Part shown: positions 27,733 through 37,042 of the stretch, in pieces | Layout: each line of letters opens with the position of its first letter | How positions within the stretch are numbered: position 1 is the first letter of the stretch | Assembly (NCBI GenBank): GCA_023440965.1 | Contig: JAEZRC010000002.1 | Location: forward strand, 124,001 to 188,000 | Length of the DNA stretch: 64,000 nt | Origin: Bacillota bacterium | GTDB lineage: Bacteria; Bacillota; Clostridia; Oscillospirales; Ruminococcaceae | Direction: 5' to 3' | Program-made: the position numbers and the translations under genes | The notes under the pieces: generated by a model | The model's input: the letters and a program-made list of their open reading frames with translations, nothing else | Database searches by the model: none | What the model was told of the DNA's origin: nothing

Positions 27733-28518
27733 ATGGCAAGAGTTTACCCTTTATTCAGTTCAAGCAAGGGTAATGCGACATTTATCGGCAGCCCTACATC
27801 AGGCATACTTGTTGATGCGGGTGTTAGCTGTAAACGACTATCAGAGGGACTTGAAATATGTGGAATTAATGCTGATGCGGTAAAAGCAATTTTCATTACG
27901 CATGAGCATTCCGATCATGTTTCAGGTCTGAATATTTTTACGAAGAAATATAAGATTCCTGTATATGCGCAGGAAAAGACGCTCAATTCTCTGATAAAAT
28001 CAAACAAGATTTCCGCTTGTATTAAAACTGAAGTAATAAAATCTGATGGACTTGAAATAAATGGTATGTACATAAAATGCTTTTCCACACCGCATGACAC
28101 GGAACAAAGCTGTGGATACAGAATTAACACAAATGACGAAAGAGTCATTACAGTATGCACTGACCTTGGCAACATAACACCTGAGGTTGAAAGTAATCTC
28201 TTCGGTTCAGATTTAGTTCTTCTTGAATCAAACTATGATGAACAAATGCTCAAAAGCGGAAGATATCCTTATTATCTTAAGAAAAGAATTCTTTCAGATA
28301 ACGGACATCTTGCAAATAATATCTGTGCAGGTATGATAAAAAGATTGCTTCAAAACGGAACAACACGAGTAATTCTCGGACATCTGAGTCAGGAGAATAA
28401 CACCCCTTTAGTGGCTGAAAAAACTGTACTTAATGAGCTTAATGATTTTAGCAGGAATAAGGACTACATATTGTCAGTTGCTCCAGTTGCGACAAGTGGC
28501 ACTTGCTGTGTTTTATAA
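27733..28518 (+). CDS. Metallo-beta-lactamase-fold hydrolase, WalJ/YycJ type
   Basis: 261 residues. The start LFSSSKGNATFIGS and the metal motif THEHSDHVSGL are typical of the YycJ/WalJ family; further metal ligands are CTDLGN and LGHLSQEN. YycJ is a 5' to 3' exonuclease-like MBL protein usually encoded beside walRK; here it lies between murA and rlmH, and B. subtilis also has rlmH near the wal cluster. No walRK is present in the window. Confidence 0.88.
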   Translation: MARVYPLFSSSKGNATFIGSPTSGILVDAGVSCKRLSEGLEICGINADAVKAIFITHEHSDHVSGLNIFTKKYKIPVYAQEKTLNSLIKSNKISACIKTEVIKSDGLEINGMYIKCFSTPHDTEQSCGYRINTNDERVITVCTDLGNITPEVESNLFGSDLVLLESNYDEQMLKSGRYPYYLKKRILSDNGHLANNICAGMIKRLLQNGTTRVILGHLSQENNTPLVAEKTVLNELNDFSRNKDYILSVAPVATSGTCCVL

Positions 28519-28527
28519 GGTGAAATT

Positions 28528-29010
28528 ATGCTAACAGTGAATATAATTACGATCGGGAAGCTTAAGGAACAATATCTTCGTATGGCTATTGATGAGTATT
28601 CAAAACGCCTTACGGCATTTTGTAAATTCAATATTGTAGAACTCGCTGAACAGCGTTTGTCTGACAATCCTTCACAGAAAGAAATTGAATCTGCATTATT
28701 TATCGAAGGCAGGCAAATTCAGAGTTACCTCACAAAAGGCTCTTATACGTTTGCAATGTGTATTGAAGGAAAACAGCTCCCGAGTGAAAAGCTTGCTGAG
28801 AAATTTAATGAAATTTCATTGTCAGGGAAAAGTACAATTAACTTCATCATTGGCAGTTCATTTGGAATATGTGAGAATATAAAAGATCAAGCAGATTTCA
28901 GATTATCAATGTCAGAAATGACATTCCCTCATCAGCTTGCAAGAGTTATGCTTTCAGAACAAATTTACAGAGCGTTCTCGATATTAAACAATTCAAAATA
29001 TCATAAATAG
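28528..29010 (+). CDS. rlmH: 23S rRNA pseudouridine-1915 N3-methyltransferase RlmH
   Basis: 160 residues, SPOUT-class methyltransferase with a C-terminal knot. Conserved segments are TIGKLKEQYLRMAIDEY, FIIGSSFGI and the end MTFPHQLARVMLSEQIYRA...YHK. It methylates pseudouridine 1915 in helix 69 of 23S rRNA. It starts 9 bases after the walJ-like gene and its stop codon is embedded in a terminator stem. Confidence 0.96.
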   Translation: MLTVNIITIGKLKEQYLRMAIDEYSKRLTAFCKFNIVELAEQRLSDNPSQKEIESALFIEGRQIQSYLTKGSYTFAMCIEGKQLPSEKLAEKFNEISLSGKSTINFIIGSSFGICENIKDQADFRLSMSEMTFPHQLARVMLSEQIYRAFSILNNSKYHK

Positions 29011-29028
29011 CCGTCAGGCTATTTTTTA
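29007..29028 (+). terminator. Short terminator overlapping the rlmH stop codon
   Basis: Stem ATAGCC / GGCTAT with a GTCA loop and a T run; the rlmH TAG lies within the 5' arm. Confidence 0.72.
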
Positions 29029-29036
29029 TGCAATAA

Positions 29037-29063
29037 AAAAGCTCCCTTTTTCAGGGAGCTTTT
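29037..29063. terminator. Bidirectional terminator between rlmH and the PrsA-like gene
   Basis: Perfect 11-bp stem AAAAGCTCCCT / AGGGAGCTTTT with a 5-base loop, 4 bases after the minus-strand stop codon. Confidence 0.87.
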
Positions 29064-29067
29064 ATAA

Positions 29068-30183
29068 TTATTCTGCTGAACTACTACTTGTGTTTTTCTG
29101 ATTTTTTTGCATTTTCTTTATTACATTTTCAGGTGTGTATCTGTCATATGAGTCGTTATTTTTCACTACCTTAAGGTCGCTGCCCCATGTTTTTGACATC
29201 TTTTCAAAGTCAACGTTCTTAAGGGATTTAAGAGTACTACTTCTGGCCTCTTTCATAAAATCATCGCGTTGTATTATATCAAGCTTAACATATACATAAA
29301 TGTACGTTGTTGTAATAACCATGATAGGTTCGTTGTATTTTCCCTGCTTAACCATATCTGTTACACCAACTGGATCAACGTACTGCACACCATCATATAC
29401 TATCTGTTCATTTTCGTACGGATCCGTTTCTTTATCAGTTTCTAATGAAGACTGTGGAATTCCCGTTGATGCATTATATCTATTTTCATAATATTCGTTA
29501 ATAAGCTTATCGAAATTTTCGCCTGCTTTAATTTTTTTGATATATTCTTCAGCCTTCTTCTTGACTTCCTCTTTGCCAGCGGTGTCAAGCTCTGAACCAT
29601 CGTCTTTTTTAAGAATTAAAGGAAGAAGCTTAACTCTTGCATATTTATTGTTAATTTCTTTATTGATATCTTCCTGTTTGACTTCTTCAAGTCCGCCCTT
29701 TTCATAATACTTGTTGAAAATTAATTCGAGCTTCTGATTTGTTGTAAAGATTTTTTCAATCGAATCCTTACTGATACCATTCTTTTCGTATTCGTCGCCT
29801 GATGATTCCCATGCGTTGTCTGTCGCAAGCTTAATAGCTTTATGGTCCTTTGATGAAAGTTCAAGACCAAGCTCCTTGAATTTATGATCTACGCCGATCA
29901 TTTCCTTACATTTGTTGGTTGCGTACTCCTCAATATATTCAGGAACCTTCTTGTCGTCAATTTTCTTTGACATTATGTTCTTTTTAGTGACAGAACTATC
30001 TTCGGATAGCTTGTCAGTGGCATCGTTATATCCTTGAATAGTATAAAAAATATAAACACCAGCATTAATTTTATTTCCATCAACCTTATTAGCCCAGGTT
30101 GTATCTGCATTAGAACAGGCAGATAATGAAAAAGCCATAGTCAATGCAGAAATGCCAGCAAGTATTCTGGTTTTTATAGACAT
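29068..30183 (-). CDS. PrsA/SurA-like lipoprotein foldase
   Basis: 371 residues. The signal peptide ends with the lipobox LSAC (Cys at about residue 23). The following region is helical, like a SurA_N/trigger-factor-type chaperone domain, with a later stretch (about 195-300) where a parvulin domain would sit, but the parvulin hallmark residues are not clear. It is probably an extracytoplasmic folding factor, possibly without isomerase activity. A Ser-rich tail ends the protein. RBS AGGAGG precedes the ATG by 10 bases, and the gene is followed by its own terminator. Confidence 0.7.
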   Translation of the reverse strand: MSIKTRILAGISALTMAFSLSACSNADTTWANKVDGNKINAGVYIFYTIQGYNDATDKLSEDSSVTKKNIMSKKIDDKKVPEYIEEYATNKCKEMIGVDHKFKELGLELSSKDHKAIKLATDNAWESSGDEYEKNGISKDSIEKIFTTNQKLELIFNKYYEKGGLEEVKQEDINKEINNKYARVKLLPLILKKDDGSELDTAGKEEVKKKAEEYIKKIKAGENFDKLINEYYENRYNASTGIPQSSLETDKETDPYENEQIVYDGVQYVDPVGVTDMVKQGKYNEPIMVITTTYIYVYVKLDIIQRDDFMKEARSSTLKSLKNVDFEKMSKTWGSDLKVVKNNDSYDRYTPENVIKKMQKNQKNTSSSSAE

Positions 30184-30275
30184 CCTGTAATATCCTCCTT
30201 ATGAGTAAATATAATATTTAACTTTACTATTATAACTTAAAAAAGCCAAAAAGTCCATACTTATATTAACATTTT

Positions 30276-30755
30276 TTAATAGTCTTCAGCGCGCCTCTGT
30301 TTTCTAAGATTATGTCGTTTTACGCCTGACTCCCATTCCGCTTTCTCCTCATCAGTTTCGATCAGAAGCGGTGGTACCTTTGCGGGATTATCATTTTCGT
30401 CAAGTGCAACAAGTACAAGATATGCGTGATTGATTACCTTCTGTGTCCCGTCAAGTGCTTCAACAAAAGTATCAACCTTTATTTCCATAGAGCTTGTTCC
30501 AACGTATGTTATTTTACCTTTTAGCACAAGTGTATTGTTTGCATATGCTGGTGCTTTGAACTGAAGGTTATCAACAGACGCAGTTGTAACATTACAGCTT
30601 GAATGTCGTCTTGCAACAACAGCAGCAACAATATCTATCCATTCCATAAGCTGTCCGCCGAATAATCTTTTATAACCATTTATATGACCAGGCATAAGTA
30701 TCTCAACGTGCTCAGTCATTGAATCGGAAACTCTCTTGGGTTTTAGTTCTTTCAT
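30276..30755 (-). CDS. Acyl-CoA thioesterase, hotdog fold (YkhA/YciA-like)
   Basis: 159 residues from the second of two adjacent ATG codons, which is better spaced (5 bases) from AAGGAG; the first ATG adds only one Met. Motifs are MPGHINGYKRLFGGQLMEWID, ASVDNLQFKAPAYANNTLVL and VNHAYLVLVALDE-like sequence (here INHAYLVLVALDE). Enzymes of this family hydrolyse acyl-CoA to free acid and CoA in the cytoplasm. It stands alone, upstream of and divergent from ktrB. Confidence 0.9.
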   Translation of the reverse strand: MKELKPKRVSDSMTEHVEILMPGHINGYKRLFGGQLMEWIDIVAAVVARRHSSCNVTTASVDNLQFKAPAYANNTLVLKGKITYVGTSSMEIKVDTFVEALDGTQKVINHAYLVLVALDENDNPAKVPPLLIETDEEKAEWESGVKRHNLRKQRRAEDY

Positions 30756-30934
30756 CATAACTCCTTAAAATATAAGAATAAATTATATTATTAATATAAC
30801 ACAAGTGCTTTGTGATTACAATAAAATATTTGAGTTTAATATGTTTAGGATAAATACAAATACCATATTGGTAATTATGAAGTGCAAAATAAATATGGTT
30901 TAGATTGAGAAATTAACATGAATATGGGAATAGC

Positions 30935-30962
30935 TTGCAATTTATTTTATATATGATATAAT
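30935..30962 (+). promoter_or_regulatory. Sigma-A-type promoter before ktrB
   Basis: -35 TTGCAA (30935-30940), 16-base spacer, -10 TATAAT (30957-30962), about 40 bases before the ktrB start. Confidence 0.7.
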
Positions 30963-31002
30963 TTTATAATTAACATATAAAATAAAGAGGTTAGATATTT
31001 TT

Positions 31003-32370
31003 ATGCCTGTGATACAAAAAAAGAGTAGGTCACTGAACCCAACCAGAACAATTGTTATTAGTTTTATTCTTGTTATACTTACTGGTACTTTGCTCCTGAC
31101 ACTCCCAATATCAGCAAAGGATGGTAATTTCACTCCAGTAAATCACGCTTTATTTACGGCAACATCTGCAACCTGTGTTACGGGGCTTGTTATTTATGAT
31201 ACCTTCCAGCATTGGACAACATTTGGTCAGGTTATAATTCTACTGATGATTCAAGTTGGCGGACTTGGACTTGTTACGTTTGTTACATTCTTCAATTTTA
31301 TTATAGGAAAAAAACTTGGACTAAGAAGAATGCAACTTGCATCTGAATCAGTAAGTGCCGATGGCTTTGATGATGCAAGAATACTTATAAAGAACATTTT
31401 TAAATTTACATTATCCATTGAGGCAATAGGGGCAATTATTTTATCAACAGTTTTTGTTCCTGATTATGGAGCAAGGGGAATATTCAAAGCTGTTTTTATT
31501 TCTATTTCTGCTTTCTGCAATGCAGGTTTTGATATTCTGTGCGAAAAGCAACCTTTTTTGAGCGTTATAGGTTATAACAGCAATCCTGTTGTTCTTATAA
31601 CGATAATGTCGTTGATTGTCTGTGGCGGACTTGGCTTTGTTGTATGGAATGACCTTCTTTATTATAGGAAGACGAAGCATCTTTATCTTCATACAAAGGT
31701 AGTACTGATGGTAACAGCATTTTTGATTATCTCAGGTACTATTGCATTCTTGTTAGTTGAGAGGGATAATCCACTTACAATGGCAAATATGAGTTTTGGC
31801 GATAAACTGATGAATTCGATGTTCCAGTCTATCAGTTGCAGAACTGCTGGGTTTGATTCGCTAAATAATGCTAATCTCGCTCCTGTATCAAAGGTATTTT
31901 CAATTATACTTATGTATATAGGTGCAGCTCCAGGATCAACAGGTGGCGGTATAAAGGTCACAACCTTTGCAGTAATACTTTTGACTGTTGTCAGCGTATT
32001 AAGGAACAAGGAAGATACAACAATTCTTGGCAGAAAAGTTGATAAGTCAACAGTTTATAAGGCACTTACAATTACAATGCTTTCAATGGCTGCTGTATTT
32101 ATGGCAACCTTATCAATATTCTATTCATTAAAACAGAATCCAGTAGTAACAGGACTTGATACACTTTTTGAAGTTGTTTCTGCATTTGCTACTGTTGGAA
32201 TGTCAGTGGGAATAACTGCTGTAACAAATCTTTTCTCGGAACTTATTCTGACAGTAATGATGTTTATAGGTCGAGTTGGTCCAATAGCTGTTGTACTCTT
32301 TCTCATGATTAAGGGTGCGGATAAATCAAAGAAGCAGGTTTACCCTGAAGGAAAAATTCTTGTAGGATAA
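31003..32370 (+). CDS. ktrB: Potassium uptake transporter membrane subunit, KtrB/TrkH type
   Basis: 455 residues with eight or more membrane helices in four M1-P-M2 repeats. The four pore loops are recognisable: TSATCVTGL, CNAGFDIL, CRTAGFDSL, and FATVGMSVGIT. The length and the short N-terminus fit KtrB more than TrkH. KtrB needs the regulatory RCK protein KtrA or KtrC, which is not encoded beside it, so the regulator must be elsewhere. The gene is monocistronic: its own promoter lies upstream and the Phe T-box promoter starts 26 bases after its stop. Confidence 0.9.
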   Translation: MPVIQKKSRSLNPTRTIVISFILVILTGTLLLTLPISAKDGNFTPVNHALFTATSATCVTGLVIYDTFQHWTTFGQVIILLMIQVGGLGLVTFVTFFNFIIGKKLGLRRMQLASESVSADGFDDARILIKNIFKFTLSIEAIGAIILSTVFVPDYGARGIFKAVFISISAFCNAGFDILCEKQPFLSVIGYNSNPVVLITIMSLIVCGGLGFVVWNDLLYYRKTKHLYLHTKVVLMVTAFLIISGTIAFLLVERDNPLTMANMSFGDKLMNSMFQSISCRTAGFDSLNNANLAPVSKVFSIILMYIGAAPGSTGGGIKVTTFAVILLTVVSVLRNKEDTTILGRKVDKSTVYKALTITMLSMAAVFMATLSIFYSLKQNPVVTGLDTLFEVVSAFATVGMSVGITAVTNLFSELILTVMMFIGRVGPIAVVLFLMIKGADKSKKQVYPEGKILVG

Positions 32371-32396
32371 ATTTTATGAATAAATATTTATACTGC

Positions 32397-32425
32397 TTGC
32401 AAAACTAATATTAATATGATATACT
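32397..32425 (+). promoter_or_regulatory. Promoter of the Phe T-box operon
   Basis: -35 TTGCAA (32397-32402), exact 17-base spacer, -10 TATACT (32420-32425). Transcription would begin just before the T-box leader. Confidence 0.75.
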
Positions 32426-32439
32426 ATTTTTAAACATGA

Positions 32440-32700
32440 TGACTGAGAGAGTAGTTATCGGACGCTTATCAGAGAATGGGAGCCTGAAGGCTGAAAGCTT
32501 CCTTAAGCAGAAAAATAATGAAGTTCACTCACGAGTGGTTTTGCCGAAGATTTTTTAAAATTTGTAAGTAAAAACGTTAAGTCTGCGTTAAAGACAAGGA
32601 AGTAATAGTTATTATTATATAACTTCGCTTTTGGTATAATGGGTGGTTTATAAACAAGATGTATTGTCTTGTCCCTTATGGGGCAAGGCTTTTTATTTTT
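32440..32700 (+). promoter_or_regulatory. T-box leader, phenylalanine-specific, ahead of a ferredoxin gene and pheST
   Basis: Visible parts are the GAGAGAG element (32445-32451), an arm GGGAGCCTGAAGGCTGAAAG containing the Stem I AG-bulge-type sequence, and the probable specifier TTC at 32524-32526 in GAAGTTCAC. The T-box core is GGGTGGTTTATAAAC (32641-32655), a variant of TGGTACCGC, followed by the terminator. A TTC specifier fits tRNA-Phe and the downstream pheS and pheT. The whole 353-base gap after ktrB is this leader. Confidence 0.86.
32666..32700 (+). terminator. T-box terminator hairpin before the ferredoxin-pheST operon
   Basis: 10-bp stem GTCTTGTCCC / GGGGCAAGGC with a TTAT loop, followed by a T-rich run ending at 32700. 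Confidence 0.87.
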
Positions 32701-32723
32701 TTAAAAAGGAGTGATATAAAGAA

Positions 32724-33482
32724 TTGTCAACAATATTTTGCTATTCGTCAACAGGGAACAGTCTTTATACCGCAAAGAAGATTTCGCAGGGAATTGGTGC
32801 AGATATAACATCAATGACAGCACAAATAACAAAAACAGATGATGATTGTATCGGATTTGTTTTTCCATGTTATTATTGGGGACTTCCGTTAAGAGTTGAG
32901 GAGTTCATCAACAATTTGGAGATAACCAATAAAAACGCATATATTTTTGCTATAATAACATATGGTGGAACAATAATGGGTATACAGGGGATTGTTAAGC
33001 GCCTTCTTAAAAGAAAAGGTTTAAAACTTTCTTATGGTATGAAAATAAAATCTGTTGAGAACTATATTCTTAACTATAAAGTAAATGACACAGAAAAAAT
33101 TTTTAATAATTCAGATAGACTAATTAATTTGGCAATAAGCAATATTAAATCTCGCAAGAAAAATTTTTCTCCCCCTCCATTTTTTATACACGGTATTGTA
33201 CAATCATTTTTCCCCGCAAATAAACCTAACTGTAATAGTAAATTTACGGTATCTGATAATTGTACAGGATGCGGAGTATGCGAGAAGGTTTGTCTTGTAA
33301 AAAATATAAAAATAGTTGACGGTAAGCCGTTATTTGTGAACAAGTGTGAGCATTGTCTTGGATGTATCCATGCTTGTCCCAATCAAGCTATTAATTGGAA
33401 CGGAAAAACTGAAGGTAAACAACGTTATCTTAATCCGAATGTTAAACTTCAGGAACTAATGAATTTTAATTCTCAACAATAA
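32724..33482 (+). CDS. EFR1-type flavodoxin/ferredoxin fusion protein
   Basis: 252 residues from a TTG start with AAGGAG at 32706-32711. Residues 1-145 are flavodoxin-like with the FMN-loop motif YSSTGNSLYTAK. Residues 180-235 hold two 4Fe-4S clusters, CTGCGVCEKVC and CEHCLGCIHAC. This domain order is that of the EFR1 family of ferrodoxins in Clostridia, electron carriers of unknown partner. The gene lies between the Phe T-box and pheS, 16 bases upstream of the pheS ATG, so its expression should follow tRNA-Phe charging. A link to phenylalanine metabolism is possible but not shown by the sequence. Confidence 0.87.
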   Translation: MSTIFCYSSTGNSLYTAKKISQGIGADITSMTAQITKTDDDCIGFVFPCYYWGLPLRVEEFINNLEITNKNAYIFAIITYGGTIMGIQGIVKRLLKRKGLKLSYGMKIKSVENYILNYKVNDTEKIFNNSDRLINLAISNIKSRKKNFSPPPFFIHGIVQSFFPANKPNCNSKFTVSDNCTGCGVCEKVCLVKNIKIVDGKPLFVNKCEHCLGCIHACPNQAINWNGKTEGKQRYLNPNVKLQELMNFNSQQ

Positions 33483-33498
33483 TTATGAGGTGAAACAA

Positions 33499-34518
33499 AT
33501 GAAAGAACAACTTTTTAAAATTGAAAAATCGGCAATAGCTGAGTTATCCTCCTGCAATGACATGACAGCACTTGAAAATCTTAGAGTAAGATTTTTAGGT
33601 AAGAAGGGTGAGCTTACTGCAATTTTAAAGCAGATGGGCGGACTTTCCGTTGAGGAACGTCCACTAATGGGACAGCTTGCAAACAAAGTCAGAGCTGACA
33701 TTGAAAATGCAATTGCTAAAAAAAGTGAAGATTTGAAAGCCAAAGAACTTGAAAATGCACTTGAAAACGAGTCAATTGACGTTACACTCCCAGGTAAAAC
33801 TGAAACAATCGGAAAGCTTCATCCTTTAAATACTGTATTAAATGAAGTTAAAGATATATTCCTCGGAATGGGATTTGATATTGCTGAGGGTCCAGAAGTT
33901 GAATATAATTATTATAATTTTGATGCTTTGAATCTTCCACCAGATCACCCAGCAAGAGATTTACAGGATACATTTTATATATCTGATAAAGTTGCATTAA
34001 GACCGCAAACTTCTCCTGTTCAGGTAAGAGTTATGGAAAAGCAAAAGCCGCCGATCAGAATTATCTGCCCAGGCCGTGTTTTCCGTTCTGATGCTGTTGA
34101 TGCAACTCACTCACCACTTTTCCATCAAATTGAGGGCCTGGTTGTAGATAAAGGCATAACAATGGCTGATTTAAAAGGAACACTTGAGCTTTTGATGAAA
34201 CGTCTTTATGGTGAGGGAGCGAAAATCCGACTTAGACCACACCACTTCCCATTTACAGAGCCTTCTGCTGAGGTAGATGTTATGTGCTTTAACTGTCACG
34301 GTGAAGGTTGCAGAATATGTAAGGGCGAAGGATACATTGAGCTTCTTGGCGCTGGTATGGTTCATCCAAAGGTACTTGCAAACTGTGGAATTGACCCTGA
34401 TGTATATTCAGGATTTGCATTTGGACTTGGACTTGAGAGAATAGTAATGAGAAGATATGGCATAACTGATATGAGATTGCTTTTTGAAAATGATTTAAGA
34501 TTTTTAAATCAATTCTAA
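33499..34518 (+). CDS. pheS: Phenylalanyl-tRNA synthetase alpha subunit
   Basis: 339 residues from the ATG at 33499, chosen for GAGG 8 bases upstream (a GTG at 33490 overlaps that site). The N-terminal coiled coil covers about 1-85. The class II catalytic domain has motif 2 (ICPGRVFRSDAVDATHSPLFHQIEG) and motif 3 (GFAFGLGLERIVMRRYGI). It contains an extra zinc-ribbon-like CFNCHGEGCRIC segment. It forms the alpha2-beta2 enzyme with PheT encoded next. Confidence 0.97.
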   Translation: MKEQLFKIEKSAIAELSSCNDMTALENLRVRFLGKKGELTAILKQMGGLSVEERPLMGQLANKVRADIENAIAKKSEDLKAKELENALENESIDVTLPGKTETIGKLHPLNTVLNEVKDIFLGMGFDIAEGPEVEYNYYNFDALNLPPDHPARDLQDTFYISDKVALRPQTSPVQVRVMEKQKPPIRIICPGRVFRSDAVDATHSPLFHQIEGLVVDKGITMADLKGTLELLMKRLYGEGAKIRLRPHHFPFTEPSAEVDVMCFNCHGEGCRICKGEGYIELLGAGMVHPKVLANCGIDPDVYSGFAFGLGLERIVMRRYGITDMRLLFENDLRFLNQF

Positions 34519-34572
34519 GACTATAAGTATTAAGCTATTTAATTATTACTATTTGTATAGGAGGAAATTATA

Positions 34573-36966
34573 ATGAATTTATCAATGAAATGGTTGGCAG
34601 ATTATATTGATGTCGACTGTACTATAAAAGAATTCGTATCCGGAATGACAATGTCAGGCTCAAAGGTCGAAGGATACGAGGTTGAAGGCGAAGAAATCAC
34701 TAATGTTGTTGTGGGAAAAATCCTTGAGGTTGTACCACACCCTGATTCTGACCACCTTGTTGTATGTCAGATTGATGTTGGAAAGGACGCTCCAATCCAG
34801 ATTGTTACTGGCGCAAGCAATGTTTTTGCTGGTGCTTTGGTTCCTGTTGCACTTGACGGTTCAACACTTCCAAACAGCGTAAAAATCAAAAAAGGAAAGC
34901 TCCGTGGCGTTGAGAGTAATGGTATGCTTTGCTCACTTGGTGAGCTTAATCTCACAACACATGACTTCCCATATGCAATTGCAGACGGAATTTTCATAAT
35001 CGAAGAGGACTGCAAGGTCGGCGAGGATATTCACACTGCTGTCGGAATAAATGACACAAGCGTTGAATTTGAAATCACATCAAACCGCCCTGATTGTCTT
35101 TCAGTAGTGGGACTTGCAAGAGAAGCTCACGCAACATTTGACAAGCCACTTAATATTAAAGAGCCTGAATTTAAATCAAATTTAGAAAGTGTTTCAGATT
35201 ATATTTCAATAAATGTTGATAACACAAAGCTTTGCCCAAGATATATTGCTGGCGTTGTGAAAAACGTAAAAATTGAGGCTTCACCACGTTGGATGCGTGA
35301 AAGACTCCGCGCAAGCGGTGTTCGTCCTATCAATAATTTTGTTGACATAACAAATTATGTAATGCTCGAATATGGTCATCCTATGCACGCATTTGACCTT
35401 AAGTATGTTGAAGATAATAAGATTGTTGTAAGAAATGCAAAGCCAGGCGAAAAGATTATGACTCTCGATGGCATAGAGAGAGAGTTTTCTGAAGAAATGC
35501 TTGTTATTGCTGACGGCAAAAAGCCTGTTGCTGTTGCCGGAGTTATGGGCGGCGAATATTCAGGAATAATGGATGATACAACAACAGTTGTATTTGAGGC
35601 TGCTTGCTTTAATGGTGTAAGTGTTAGAAAAACTGCGAAAAAGCTTGGTATGAGAACTGATGCATCAGCACGTTTTGAAAAAGGACTTGACCCAGCAAAC
35701 TGTATGATAGCTTTGAAGAGAGCATTAGAGCTTGTTGAAAAGCTTGGCTGTGGTGAAATTGTCGGTAATTTCACTGACGTTGATAATTCCGAGAAGACAC
35801 CAAAAACAGTTGATTTTGATTATAAGTGGAATAATACCTTCCTCGGAACATATATCCCAGAAGTAGATCAGATTAAATACCTTAATCGCCTTGGCTTTAA
35901 GGTTCAAGACGGAAAGATTAATGTTCCAAGTTACAGAATTGATATTGAATGCAAGGCAGATATTGCCGAGGAAGTTGCAAGAATATTTGGTTATAATAAT
36001 ATTCCGTCAACACTTTTCAAGGGCGTTGCTGAGGCAAAATTAACACCCGAACAGAAATTTGAAAATTTATTTGAAAGAACATTTGTATCACTTGGCTACA
36101 ATCAAATTCTGACATATTCATTCACAACACCAAAGCATTTTGATAAGATGAATCTGCCAAAGGATAGTAAGCTTCGTGATGCTATTACAATTATGAATCC
36201 GCTTGGCGAAGATACAAGCGTAATGAGAACAACAGCAATTCCTTCAATGCTTGAAATCCTCTCAAGAAATTATAATAATAGAAATGCTCAGGCACGTCTA
36301 TTTGAAATTGCAAATGAATATATTAAAACAGAAGAGGATAAGCTACCAAACGAACCTGAAAGACTTATTATCGGTGGATATGGTAACGATTATGACTTCT
36401 ATGCAATTAAAGGTGCAATCGTTGAAGCATTAAGAGCTTTGAGAATTTCTGACTATGAAATCATTAATTTTACTGATGAAGCGTTAGTACCTGAACTTAA
36501 CTGCTTCCATCCGGGAAGAAAAGCAGTCATCATCAAGGATAATCAGGTTATAGGATACTTTGGTGAAATTCATCCAACTGTTCTTAAAAATTACGAAATC
36601 GGCATGCGTGCTTATGTCGGAAAACTAAATATTCCTGAAATGTTTAATCTTGTCGATGATGAATCACAATACAAGCCATTGCCAAAATTTCCTGCAACAA
36701 CAAGAGATTTAAGTCTTATCTGTGACGAAAAGCTTCCTGTTGGCGAAATTGAAAAGGCAATTAAAAAAGGCTGCGGAAAAATTCTTGAAGATGTTAAATT
36801 ATTTGATGTATATCAGGGTAAACAAATTGAGGAGGGCAAAAAGAGTACTTCTTATTCATTGGTATTACGATCAGCAGATGCAACACTAACAGATGAACAG
36901 GCTGATAATGCTGTAAGAAAAGTTCTTAATGCCTTGTCAGAAATCAAAGTAGAATTAAGAGGTTAA
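34573..36966 (+). CDS. pheT: Phenylalanyl-tRNA synthetase beta subunit
   Basis: 797 residues, full length. The order is an N-terminal tRNA-binding EMAP/OB domain (about 40-150), the B3/B4 editing domain (about 205-400), B5 domain (about 410-480), catalytic-like core, and a C-terminal ferredoxin-fold anticodon-binding domain (about 705-797, FPATTRDLSLICDEKLPVGE). RBS AGGAGG is 9 bases before the ATG. It is the last gene of the T-box-controlled operon; no clear hairpin terminator follows before the ireB promoter. Confidence 0.97.
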   Translation: MNLSMKWLADYIDVDCTIKEFVSGMTMSGSKVEGYEVEGEEITNVVVGKILEVVPHPDSDHLVVCQIDVGKDAPIQIVTGASNVFAGALVPVALDGSTLPNSVKIKKGKLRGVESNGMLCSLGELNLTTHDFPYAIADGIFIIEEDCKVGEDIHTAVGINDTSVEFEITSNRPDCLSVVGLAREAHATFDKPLNIKEPEFKSNLESVSDYISINVDNTKLCPRYIAGVVKNVKIEASPRWMRERLRASGVRPINNFVDITNYVMLEYGHPMHAFDLKYVEDNKIVVRNAKPGEKIMTLDGIEREFSEEMLVIADGKKPVAVAGVMGGEYSGIMDDTTTVVFEAACFNGVSVRKTAKKLGMRTDASARFEKGLDPANCMIALKRALELVEKLGCGEIVGNFTDVDNSEKTPKTVDFDYKWNNTFLGTYIPEVDQIKYLNRLGFKVQDGKINVPSYRIDIECKADIAEEVARIFGYNNIPSTLFKGVAEAKLTPEQKFENLFERTFVSLGYNQILTYSFTTPKHFDKMNLPKDSKLRDAITIMNPLGEDTSVMRTTAIPSMLEILSRNYNNRNAQARLFEIANEYIKTEEDKLPNEPERLIIGGYGNDYDFYAIKGAIVEALRALRISDYEIINFTDEALVPELNCFHPGRKAVIIKDNQVIGYFGEIHPTVLKNYEIGMRAYVGKLNIPEMFNLVDDESQYKPLPKFPATTRDLSLICDEKLPVGEIEKAIKKGCGKILEDVKLFDVYQGKQIEEGKKSTSYSLVLRSADATLTDEQADNAVRKVLNALSEIKVELRG

Positions 36967-36982
36967 AAAATACAAAAAATTG

Positions 36983-37011
36983 TTGATATTTTTTGATAAA
37001 TCGGGTATAAT
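36983..37011 (+). promoter_or_regulatory. Sigma-A-type promoter before ireB
   Basis: -35 TTGATA (36983-36988), 17-base spacer, -10 TATAAT (37006-37011), 31 bases before the ATG. Confidence 0.75.
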
Positions 37012-37042
37012 ATAGTAAAGTAATTATTAAGGAGGAAAGAAT

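Noticed and set aside
30861..30873. Small palindrome TACCA-TAT-TGGTA upstream of ktrB
   Set aside because: Only 5-bp arms in a very AT-rich stretch about 60 bases before the promoter; too weak to call an operator.
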